NCBI GenBank assembly: GCA_016934175.1
Contig: JAFGTI010000031.1
Location: 1 to 29,069 of the forward strand
DNA length: 29,069 nt
From: Acholeplasmataceae bacterium
GTDB lineage: Bacteria > Bacillota_I > Bacilli_A > Acholeplasmatales > Acholeplasmataceae
Reading direction: 5' to 3'
Part shown: positions 23,093 through 29,069 of the stretch, piece after piece
How the letters are laid out: every line of letters begins with the position of its first letter
Numbering within the stretch: the first letter of the stretch is position 1
Notes under the pieces: generated by a model
Seen by the model: only the letters and a program-made list of their open reading frames with translations
The model's database searches: none
What the model was told of the DNA's origin: nothing
Made by a program: the position numbers and the translations under genes

Positions 23093-23524
23093 ATGAATTT
23101 AATCGTTATTCATGGACCCAATTTGAATATGCTTGGTAGAAGAAATAAAGAAATCTATGGTTCTTTTACATTAGAAGAACTTTATGAGGAACTATCAGAA
23201 CATTTTCCAACTGTTGACTTCACTTTTTTTCAATCGAATTATGAGGGTGAATTAATTGATATTATTCATCATGCACTTGATGATGATTATCAAGCATTAT
23301 TAATTAATCCTGGTGCATTGACCCATTATAGTTATGCTTTGCGTGATGCTTTAGAATTGCTAAAAGTACCCAAAGTAGAAGTACATCTAACAAATATCAT
23401 GGAAAGAGAAGCATTTAGGAAAGTTGATGTTCTAGATGGCGTTGTTGAAAGACGCTTTATGGGCAAGAAAATTGATAGTTATATCGAAGCTATTACTTTC
23501 TTGTTAGATAAAACCGTTGTTTAA
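23093..23524 (+). CDS. aroQ: 3-dehydroquinate dehydratase, type II
   Basis: This 143-aa flavodoxin-fold enzyme removes water from 3-dehydroquinate to give 3-dehydroshikimate. Motifs are HGPNLNMLGRRNKEIYG (catalytic Y22, mobile-loop Arg), FFQSNYEGELIDIIHHA, INPGALTHYSYALRDAL (THYS where THTS is usual), VEVHLTN and REAFRK. Length is normal. GAGGT at 23082-23086 is the ribosome-binding site, four bases after aroK. In Bacillus aroQ also lies just before efp (with a peptidase between), so the order is a conserved remnant. Confidence 0.94.
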   Translation: MNLIVIHGPNLNMLGRRNKEIYGSFTLEELYEELSEHFPTVDFTFFQSNYEGELIDIIHHALDDDYQALLINPGALTHYSYALRDALELLKVPKVEVHLTNIMEREAFRKVDVLDGVVERRFMGKKIDSYIEAITFLLDKTVV

Positions 23525-23545
23525 TATATTTTATTCATGTATAAT
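23517..23545 (+). promoter_or_regulatory. Sigma-A-type promoter of efp
   Basis: -35 TTGTTT (23517-23522), overlapping the aroQ end, and -10 TATAAT (23540-23545) are separated by 17 bp. There is no terminator between aroQ and efp, so read-through adds to this promoter. Confidence 0.7.
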
Positions 23546-23579
23546 AGAAACGGCAAAAACTTAAAGGAGCAATAAATAT

Positions 23580-24143
23580 ATGATAAGTACTAATGATTTT
23601 AAAACTGGACAGACAATTTTGTATGAAGGAAATATCTATTCTGTCATCGAATTTATGCATGTCAAACCAGGCAAAGGTGGGGCATTTGTTAGAACAAAAC
23701 TAAGAAACTTAAGATCGGGATCCGTAACAGATGTTACTTTTAACGCTGGTACCAAAGTCGATCGTGCTCAAATTGATAAAATTATGATGCAATATCTTTA
23801 TATAGATGGAGACAAGCATGTTTTTATGAATTCAGAAAATTATGAGCAAATCGAAATTCCACAGGCTCAAATAGAATATGAACTCAAATATATTTTCGAA
23901 GGTATGTCAGTAGAAGTTATGTTTTATGATAATGTTGAAATTCTTGGGGTTTCTCTTCCTGATAAGGTAGTTCTTGAAGTCAAAGAAACTGTACCTGGAG
24001 TTAAAGGTGATACGAAAACTAATGCACTCAAAGATGCAATTATGCAAACTGGTTTATTAGTCAAAGTACCTATGTTTATTGAAGAAGGCGAAAAGATCAT
24101 TGTTAATACTAATGATGGTTCATACGTATCAAGAGATAAATAA
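23580..24143 (+). CDS. efp: Translation elongation factor P
   Basis: This 187-aa three-domain protein relieves ribosome stalling at polyproline. The tip loop HVKPGKGGAF places a lysine at position 32, the site modified in other bacteria; the flanking residues are of the PGKGGA type common in Firmicutes, where 5-aminopentanol is attached. Later motifs include LRSGSVTDVTFNAGTKVD (KOW-like to OB junction) and ETVPGVKGDT near 140. Length and start (AGGAG at 23565-23569) fit. It has its own promoter and terminator. No modification gene is in the window. Confidence 0.97.
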   Translation: MISTNDFKTGQTILYEGNIYSVIEFMHVKPGKGGAFVRTKLRNLRSGSVTDVTFNAGTKVDRAQIDKIMMQYLYIDGDKHVFMNSENYEQIEIPQAQIEYELKYIFEGMSVEVMFYDNVEILGVSLPDKVVLEVKETVPGVKGDTKTNALKDAIMQTGLLVKVPMFIEEGEKIIVNTNDGSYVSRDK

Positions 24144-24166
24144 TAATTATTTTTATTTTAGTAATT

Positions 24167-24205
24167 AAAACAAGAAGTCAAATTGAAATGACCGCTTGTT
24201 TTTTT
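24167..24205 (+). terminator. Intrinsic terminator of efp
   Basis: AAAACAAG (24167-24174) / CTTGTTTT (24195-24202) encloses a second stem GTCA/TGAC, with an internal loop AA/CG and loop AATTGAAA. A T tract to 24205 follows. Confidence 0.88.
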
Positions 24206-24283
24206 ATTACTATCTACATACATAAATCGCGATATAACTGTAAGAAAGTGTAGATTGGTTAAAAAAATGTTATTCTCAAATCT

Positions 24284-24299
24284 ATTTAACAAGTTAAAT
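24284..24299. repeat. Perfect dyad in the efp-rluB gap
   Basis: ATTTAAC-AA-GTTAAAT is a 7-bp inverted repeat with a 2-base centre, a typical shape for a dimeric regulator site. It is AT-rich, so chance cannot be excluded. Confidence 0.4.
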
Positions 24300-24315
24300 C
24301 CATATTTATTTACAG

Positions 24316-24346
24316 TCTATTAAATGAAGATCACTCTATTAAATGA
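24316..24346. repeat. 12-base direct repeat in the efp-rluB gap
   Basis: TCTATTAAATGA occurs at 24316-24327 and again at 24335-24346, about two helical turns apart (19 bases start to start). Regular spacing hints at tandem binding sites; function unknown. Confidence 0.5.
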
Positions 24347-24443
24347 CTTTTATTTAACCGAGAGATTTGATTTTAAAATATGTACTTTAAGTGTGCCATA
24401 TCATCATGGGGATCCGTAAAAATATTTTCTTATTTTGATTATA

Positions 24444-24478
24444 TTGACATTCTTACTTTTATAAAAGTATGTTATAAT
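24444..24478 (+). promoter_or_regulatory. rluB promoter with internal palindromic operator candidate
   Basis: A consensus -35 TTGACA (24444-24449) and -10 TATAAT (24473-24478) lie 23 bp apart, too far for a usual sigma-A promoter. The -10 is extended (TGT before it), so it may act without the -35. The spacer holds the perfect 16-bp palindrome TACTTTTATAAAAGTA (24454-24469). This looks like a regulated promoter in which a bound protein blocks or realigns the two elements. Confidence 0.6.
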
Positions 24479-24493
24479 AGTTGAGGTGATTAA

Positions 24494-25240
24494 ATGGAAC
24501 GTTTACAGAAAGTGTTAGCACATGCCAACATTGCATCAAGACGCAAATCAGAAGAGATAATCTTAGAAGGACGCGTTAAGGTCAATGGAATTGTTGTGAC
24601 TGAACTCGGATTTAAAGTTGAAAAAAAAGATCTAATAGAAGTTGATGGAAAACCAATTGAGATGGCACAACATCTTTATTTTTTGTTAAACAAACCTACA
24701 GGTTATGTTTCAACAACATCTGACGAGAAAAATCGTAAAACTGTTCTAGATTTACTTGATGCCGAATTGAAGGATACAAGACTTTACCCAGTTGGAAGAC
24801 TTGATTTTGATACAGCAGGAATCTTATTACTAACTAATGATGGAGAATTTACGAATTTAATGACCCATCCTGAGCATGAAATAGAAAAAGAATACCTAGC
24901 AAGAGTTGAAGGCATTGTGATTCGTAAGAAAATTGTTGCCTTGAGAAAAGGTGTAATAATTGATCAAGATTATTTGGCTATTCCCAAAGACGTAAGATTA
25001 CTAGAGCTTGATAAGAAATTTCAAACCACCTTGATTTCAATCACATTAACTGAGGGGAAAAACAAGCAAGTAAGAAAAATGATGGAGGCTATTGGGCATC
25101 CAGTTAAAAAGCTTACACGTGTTCGTTATGATTTTTTAACACTAGATGGTGTAGAGCGCGGAAGATACCGTCTTCTTAAAATCCATGAAGTAAAGAAGTT
25201 ATATGCACATTCACAGCCAAAAAATCAAAATACAATATAG
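24494..25240 (+). CDS. rluB: Large-subunit rRNA pseudouridine synthase, RluB/RsuA family
   Basis: This 248-aa enzyme has an N-terminal S4 RNA-binding domain (about 1-48, MERLQKVLAHANIASRRKSE) and an RsuA-type catalytic core. The catalytic Asp is D104 in GRLDFDTAGILLLTNDG. The C-terminal half has EGKNKQVRKMMEAIGHPVKKLTR. RluB of Bacillus modifies 23S rRNA; gene order rluB-cmk-S1-der-gpsA supports RluB over RsuA, though the exact site is not provable from sequence. GAGGTG at 24483-24488 is the ribosome-binding site. Confidence 0.88.
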   Translation: MERLQKVLAHANIASRRKSEEIILEGRVKVNGIVVTELGFKVEKKDLIEVDGKPIEMAQHLYFLLNKPTGYVSTTSDEKNRKTVLDLLDAELKDTRLYPVGRLDFDTAGILLLTNDGEFTNLMTHPEHEIEKEYLARVEGIVIRKKIVALRKGVIIDQDYLAIPKDVRLLELDKKFQTTLISITLTEGKNKQVRKMMEAIGHPVKKLTRVRYDFLTLDGVERGRYRLLKIHEVKKLYAHSQPKNQNTI

Positions 25241-25254
25241 ATACTTCAAAAATA

Positions 25255-25263
25255 TGTTATAAT
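25255..25263 (+). promoter_or_regulatory. Extended -10 promoter of cmk
   Basis: TGTTATAAT lies 23 bases before the cmk ATG, in the same TATGTTATAAT context as the rluB promoter but without its palindrome. The -35 is weak. Confidence 0.55.
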
Positions 25264-25285
25264 TATTTTAGTATGGAGGATAGAT

Positions 25286-25954
25286 ATGCCTGGATACAAA
25301 TTAGCTATTGATGGACCAGCAGGATCAGGAAAAAGTACCATCAGTTCTTTAATCGCTAAAAAGTTAGGGTGGACGCACATAGACACTGGCGCGATGTATC
25401 GAGCAGTCACTTTGCTTGCCATCGAAAAAGGAATAAATTTAAATGATGAAGCGTCGTACCGTTTTTTAGAATCCTCTTTAATTCATTATGATTCAAATCG
25501 AATTTTCATTGATGATCGAGATGTTACTGAAGCAATTCGAAGCGAAGCAGTAACCCATCATGTTTCCTTAGTTTCTAGTTTCCCATACGTAAGAAAAAAA
25601 TTAGTTCAATTACAACAAAGAGCTGCTCTTAATGGCAATATTGTCATGGATGGCAGAGATATAGGAACTGTTGTATTACCAAAAGCTGATTTGAAAATAT
25701 TCTTAACGGCAAATGTTGAAGAACGCGCAAAACGTCGTTTTAAAGAAAATGTTAAAAAGGGCAAGCAAGCTCAAATATCACAGGTTATAGAAGATATCGT
25801 CAATAGAGATCAAAAGGACTCAACTAGGAAAGAATCACCATTAAGAAAAGCTAGCGATGCTGTTGAATTAGATACGACTTATTTAACCATTGAACAAGTG
25901 GTTAATAAAATTATAGAACTGACCGACAAAAAGGAGAACAATCATGGAGTTTAA
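25286..25954 (+). CDS. cmk: Cytidylate kinase
   Basis: This 222-aa P-loop kinase phosphorylates CMP and dCMP. Walker A is GPAGSGKS at 10-17, with IDTGAMYRAVTLLAI just after (CMP site), then DVTEAIRSEAVTHHVSLVSS, MDGRDIGTVVLPKADLKIFL and the Arg-rich lid RDQKDSTRKESPL. Length is standard. GGAGG at 25275-25279 supports the ATG. The 3' end overlaps the S1 protein by 11 bp. Confidence 0.96.
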   Translation: MPGYKLAIDGPAGSGKSTISSLIAKKLGWTHIDTGAMYRAVTLLAIEKGINLNDEASYRFLESSLIHYDSNRIFIDDRDVTEAIRSEAVTHHVSLVSSFPYVRKKLVQLQQRAALNGNIVMDGRDIGTVVLPKADLKIFLTANVEERAKRRFKENVKKGKQAQISQVIEDIVNRDQKDSTRKESPLRKASDAVELDTTYLTIEQVVNKIIELTDKKENNHGV

Positions 25955-27341
25955 GATGTTGAAGGTGGGCCAAATCGTAGAAGGTACCGTCATCAAAGTA
26001 GAAGAAAATACAATATATTTAGATGTACAATACACGACTGAAGGAAAGATTCATTTGGACAATTATGACAAACCTGCGCCCGATACCTTTTTCGGTCTAG
26101 TAAAAGAAGGACAAAAAGTGAGAGCAAGAGTTCAGAAGATCACTGATGATCCAGCTCAAATTCTTTTATCACGCTTGCCATTACTTATTGAGGAAAAATT
26201 CACTAAGATTCAAGCTTTAGTGGATTCTGGTGAAATTATTAAAGCCAGAGTTAAACAGGTTTTAGAAAAGGGTCTTGTTTTAAACTACTTAGAAAATGAA
26301 GTTTTCTTACCATATAGTCTTTTAGATTATGATTTAGTAAAAGAAAAAGAAATATTAAAAGGGAAAGTTTTAGAAGTTCAAATCATAGAAGCTACTTTAA
26401 AGGGTAGATCTAAACGTATAGTTGGCTCTAGAAAAGCTATTTTTGAAAAAGAAAGACAAGCTGCTTATGAACAAAGACTTCAAGACAGACAATCCGAACT
26501 CGATGAAATTAATACGGGAGATGTAATCAAAGGTGTTGTAGATAAAATTGAAGCTCATGCGGCAACTATTCGTTTCAATCATGTTGTTGGATTACTCCGT
26601 ATTTCTCAAGTAAGTCATTATCGAATTGATAAAATTGAAGATGTGCTGACACTTGGTGAAGAAATCGATGTAAAAATTATTAAAAAAGAAGGAAACCGTC
26701 TCGACCTTTCTATTAAAGCATTACAAAAGACTCCATATGAAGAATTCTACGATGCTCATAATGTTGGAGATCAAATAACTGGTACAGTTTTTCAAAAACT
26801 TCCATTTGGTATTATTGTTGAAGTTGCAAAAGATGTTAGAGGGTTATTGCATAAAAATGAATTTTCATGGAATCCAAGTGATAATTTTGAGTCTGTTGTA
26901 AAAATTGGCGATGAAGTTACACTTGCGATTATCCAATTAGATCCTAAAAAAGAACGTATTGCGCTATCTAAAAAATCTTTGGAAGATAATCCTTGGAAAA
27001 ATGTTTCTCTTAAACGTGGAGACATCGTTGATGCAGTCGTTCAATCGGTATCTAAAGATGGTATAGAAGTAATGGTTCAAGGGGTATTAGGAGATATTCA
27101 AGCTTCTGATTTATCTAATGAAAAAATTGGTAAACCTGAAGATTATTTTGCAGTTGGTGATGAAGTCAAAGCAGTTGTCACTGAAGCAAATAGAGATACA
27201 TGGTCATTAAAACTTTCTATTAGACGTATTTTAGAAAAAGCAGAACGTGAATCATTTGAACAATATCTTGAAGATGAAGAAACAGATAAGAATCCAACAA
27301 TTGGAGATTTATTTGCAAAAGATTTTAAAGTAAAAAAATAA
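25944..27341 (+). CDS. rpsA: S1 RNA-binding-domain protein, RpsA/YpfD-like, five repeats
   Basis: This 465-aa protein is built of S1 (OB-fold) domains. Five are visible, starting near VGQIVEGTVIKVEENTIYLD (about 7), GEIIKARVKQVLEKGLVLNY (98), GDVIKGVVDKIEAHAATIRF (192), GDQITGTVFQKLPFGIIVEV (275) and GDIVDAVVQSVSKDGIEVMV (361). The second is divergent, as in bacterial S1 where the first two repeats contact the ribosome. Firmicute homologues (YpfD) often have four repeats and are not stable ribosomal proteins, so translation initiation or mRNA binding is inferred. AAGGAG at 25931-25936 supports the start inside cmk. Position between cmk and der is conserved. Confidence 0.85.
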   Translation: MEFKMLKVGQIVEGTVIKVEENTIYLDVQYTTEGKIHLDNYDKPAPDTFFGLVKEGQKVRARVQKITDDPAQILLSRLPLLIEEKFTKIQALVDSGEIIKARVKQVLEKGLVLNYLENEVFLPYSLLDYDLVKEKEILKGKVLEVQIIEATLKGRSKRIVGSRKAIFEKERQAAYEQRLQDRQSELDEINTGDVIKGVVDKIEAHAATIRFNHVVGLLRISQVSHYRIDKIEDVLTLGEEIDVKIIKKEGNRLDLSIKALQKTPYEEFYDAHNVGDQITGTVFQKLPFGIIVEVAKDVRGLLHKNEFSWNPSDNFESVVKIGDEVTLAIIQLDPKKERIALSKKSLEDNPWKNVSLKRGDIVDAVVQSVSKDGIEVMVQGVLGDIQASDLSNEKIGKPEDYFAVGDEVKAVVTEANRDTWSLKLSIRRILEKAERESFEQYLEDEETDKNPTIGDLFAKDFKVKK

Positions 27342-27359
27342 TATAAAGAAGGTTTTATT

Positions 27360-28664
27360 ATGCCTTATAAGGTGGCAATTGTTGGCCGTCCCAATGTCGG
27401 GAAGTCTAGCCTGTTCAACCGACTCGTTGGAGCTAGATTATCAATTACCGATGATGAAGCTGGTGTGACGCGCGATCGTCTCTATGCTAAAGCTGAATGG
27501 TTGACAAAGAACTTTAGAGTTATAGACACAGGGGGCATCGACATTGGCGATGCTCCTTTTTTAAACCAAATAAAAGCTCAAGCTCAAATTGCAATGGATG
27601 AAGCAGACGTCATCATTTTTGTTGTTGATTCAAAGACAGGTTTAGTAGATAGCGATTATTATATTGCTAAACTTTTGTATCGTTCAGAAAAACCTGTTAT
27701 TTTAGCAGTAAATAAGATTGATGATGTTAATCAACTACAAAACATGTATGAATTCTATGCATTAGGTCTAGGAGATCCAATAGCAATAAGTAGTCATCAC
27801 GGCATCGGTATAGGCGACTTACTAGACAAAACTATTAGTTATATGACTGAAGATGAAGTTGAATATGATCAAGATGTGATTTCGTTTTGTGTTGTGGGAA
27901 GACCAAATGTAGGGAAATCTTCATTAACGAACACAATATTAGGTGAAGAACGTGTTATTGTCTCAGAAATATCAGGAACGACAAGAGATGCTATTGATAC
28001 ACAATTTAAAAAAGACCGTAAACAATATGTCGTTATAGATACAGCGGGAATTAAAAAACGCGGTAAAATTTATGAAAACACCGATAAGTATAGTGTTTTA
28101 CGTGCTTTATCAGCGTTAGAACGCTCTGATGTTGCTCTTTTAATCATAGACGGTGAAGAAGGTGTGATTGAACAAGATAAACACGTTGCAGGCTATATTT
28201 CGGATTATGGAAAAGCTGTTGTTATTGTTGTCAATAAATGGGATGCTATTGAAAAAGATGACAAAACAATGAAAAAAATGGAAGAAAAAATTAGAGATGA
28301 ATTCAAGTTTTTGGAATATGCCGAGGTTGTTTTTGTTTCAGCTAAACATAATCAACGTGTGCATACGATTTTTCCAGCGATTAATCTTGCATATGAAAAT
28401 TATCATAAACAAGTTCAAACAAGTATCATTAATGATTTAATTCAAGATGCTGTAGCGATGAATCCTGTACCGATTTTCAATCACGGGAAAGCACAGTTTA
28501 ATTACATCACTCAGGTTGCTATTAAACCTCCAACTTTCGCATTATTTGTAAATAATCCTGATTTCGTGCATTTTTCTTACTTGAGATACCTTAATAATCA
28601 AGTTAGAAGTGCCATTGATTTTACAGGTACACCAATAAAAATCCTTTTACGAAAGAAGGCATAA
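27360..28664 (+). CDS. der: Ribosome-assembly GTPase Der (EngA)
   Basis: This 434-aa protein has two tandem GTPase domains and a C-terminal KH-like domain. The first G1 is GRPNVGKS at 9-16, with DTGGID (G3), and NKID (G4). The second G1 is GRPNVGKSSL near 180-189, with DTAGIKKRG and NKWD. The KH domain (about 345-434) ends in GTPIKILLRKKA. Der matures the 50S subunit. The N-terminus and length are normal. gpsA begins one base after its stop, so the two are coupled. Confidence 0.97.
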   Translation: MPYKVAIVGRPNVGKSSLFNRLVGARLSITDDEAGVTRDRLYAKAEWLTKNFRVIDTGGIDIGDAPFLNQIKAQAQIAMDEADVIIFVVDSKTGLVDSDYYIAKLLYRSEKPVILAVNKIDDVNQLQNMYEFYALGLGDPIAISSHHGIGIGDLLDKTISYMTEDEVEYDQDVISFCVVGRPNVGKSSLTNTILGEERVIVSEISGTTRDAIDTQFKKDRKQYVVIDTAGIKKRGKIYENTDKYSVLRALSALERSDVALLIIDGEEGVIEQDKHVAGYISDYGKAVVIVVNKWDAIEKDDKTMKKMEEKIRDEFKFLEYAEVVFVSAKHNQRVHTIFPAINLAYENYHKQVQTSIINDLIQDAVAMNPVPIFNHGKAQFNYITQVAIKPPTFALFVNNPDFVHFSYLRYLNNQVRSAIDFTGTPIKILLRKKA

Positions 28665-28665
28665 T

Positions 28666-29069
28666 ATGAAAATTGGTATCATCGGTGGCGGCGCTTGGGG
28701 AACAACCTTGGGTCAAACACTCATTGATAATGGGCATCAAGTACTTATCTATGATGTGAATCTCGAAGCTGTAGATATGATTAATCGTCATTTGCATCCT
28801 TTCTTTAATACTGTTTTGCCACAAAGTGAGAAAGCAACTTCAAATTTAGATGAAGTTGTTGAATTTGCAGATTATTATGTACTTTCTGTGCCAACGAAAG
28901 TCATTCGCTCAGTTTTGAGACAAATTAATCCTCTTTTGAAAAGAAAGGTTATTTTCATCAATGTTTCAAAAGGAATCGAACCTGATACATTAAAAAGAGT
29001 CAGTGAGATTGTGGAAGAAGAAATCAATCCTTTGTATTTAAGAGGATTTGTTGTGTTAACGGGACCTTC
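28666..29069 (+). CDS. gpsA: NAD(P)H-dependent glycerol-3-phosphate dehydrogenase, N-terminal part
   Basis: This is a 3'-truncated gene: 134 codons are open to the window end, cut in the LTGP motif. The Rossmann fold starts MKIGIIGGGAWGTTLGQTL (GGGAWG dinucleotide-binding loop at 7-12), with LSVPTKVIRSVL and NVSKGIE further on. The enzyme makes sn-glycerol-3-phosphate for phospholipids, the substrate used with PgsA. der-gpsA order is conserved in Firmicutes. Confidence 0.94.
   Translation, partial: MKIGIIGGGAWGTTLGQTLIDNGHQVLIYDVNLEAVDMINRHLHPFFNTVLPQSEKATSNLDEVVEFADYYVLSVPTKVIRSVLRQINPLLKRKVIFINVSKGIEPDTLKRVSEIVEEEINPLYLRGFVVLTGP

Larger units (their letters stand above)
24206..24443. other. 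Non-coding AT-rich stretch between efp and rluB
   Basis: About 240 bases hold no open frame of credible length and no RNA gene I recognise. It contains the 8-bp palindrome ATCGCGAT near 24226, a 16-bp dyad at 24284-24299, a 12-base direct repeat at 24316 and 24335, and an 8-base inverted pair TCAAATCT (24276) / AGATTTGA (24363). The longest other gap in the window is about 165 bases. A small RNA or regulator sites are possible but unproven. Confidence 0.6.

Noticed and set aside
28621..28824. 67-codon - strand frame over the der/gpsA junction
   Set aside because: gpsA reads through here with its dinucleotide-binding motif; the reverse frame is a shadow.
1..29069. UGA read as tryptophan (Mycoplasma code)
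   Set aside because: TGA ends several genes at the expected family length, and conserved Trp positions use TGG.
1..29069. CRISPR arrays, insertion sequences, prophage, tRNA or rRNA genes
   Set aside because: No regularly spaced repeats, transposase or integrase motifs, or cloverleaf-like sequences were found by eye on either strand.

Overview
The window is a dense, AT-rich, low-GC Gram-positive (Firmicutes/Tenericutes-type) chromosome segment. Almost all genes lie on the + strand; only rpsT and one membrane-anchored hypothetical are on the - strand. TGA is used as a stop (ends of the yqeH fragment, comEA, miaB) and Trp is TGG, so this is not a code-4 Mycoplasma/Spiroplasma. Low GC, standard code, Bacillus-like gene order and missing neighbours point to an Acholeplasma/Izemoplasma/Haloplasma-type lineage. 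That placement is inferred from layout and composition only.

Layout. (1) 1-6019: the comE neighbourhood: 3' end of yqeH, yqeK, rsfS, yqeM, a terminator, then comEA-comEC (DNA uptake), holA (clamp-loader delta) and a stand-alone DEDDh exonuclease. (2) 6018-8064: rpsT on the - strand, divergent from pgsA and recA; recA ends in a strong terminator. (3) 8099-11333: an accessory block with a stand-alone cobalamin-binding-like protein, an FtsX/MacB-type permease and its ATPase (overlapping starts and stops, one operon), then a convergent single-pass membrane protein sharing a bidirectional terminator. (4) 11388-15703: an RNA-metabolism block: rny (RNase Y), ymdB, miaB and a YmcA/RicA-like gene, each stage with its own terminator or promoter. 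(5) 15726-23524: one long operon led by an unrecognised 564-aa protein with SAP/Rho-N-like segments and a C-terminal membrane anchor, followed by mutS, mutL, miaA, aroK and aroQ. (6) 23517-24205: efp with its own promoter and terminator. (7) 24206-24493: about 290 bp of non-coding AT-rich DNA with short repeats and the palindrome-bearing rluB promoter. (8) 24494-29069: rluB, cmk, a five-S1-domain protein, der and the 5' part of gpsA.

Most genes are conserved housekeeping functions: ribosome assembly (YqeH, RsfS, RluB, Der), tRNA modification (MiaA, MiaB), DNA repair (RecA, MutS, MutL) and mRNA decay (RNase Y and possible modulators). I found no obvious mobile element, CRISPR array, tRNA or rRNA. 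The most unusual points are: a YmdB whose GNH motif reads GNW although the other visible metal-binding motifs are intact; a cysteine-free YmcA-like protein beside it; a cobalamin-binding-like protein with no DNA-binding or methyltransferase partner, placed in an exporter operon; the unknown membrane protein upstream of mutS; and a 16-bp perfect palindrome inside the rluB promoter. I saw no clear new defence or mobile system.

Several starts were placed by ribosome-binding site rather than by the longest reading frame: rpsT, rny, the B12-binding protein, the YmcA-like gene, the 564-aa protein and the - strand hypothetical.
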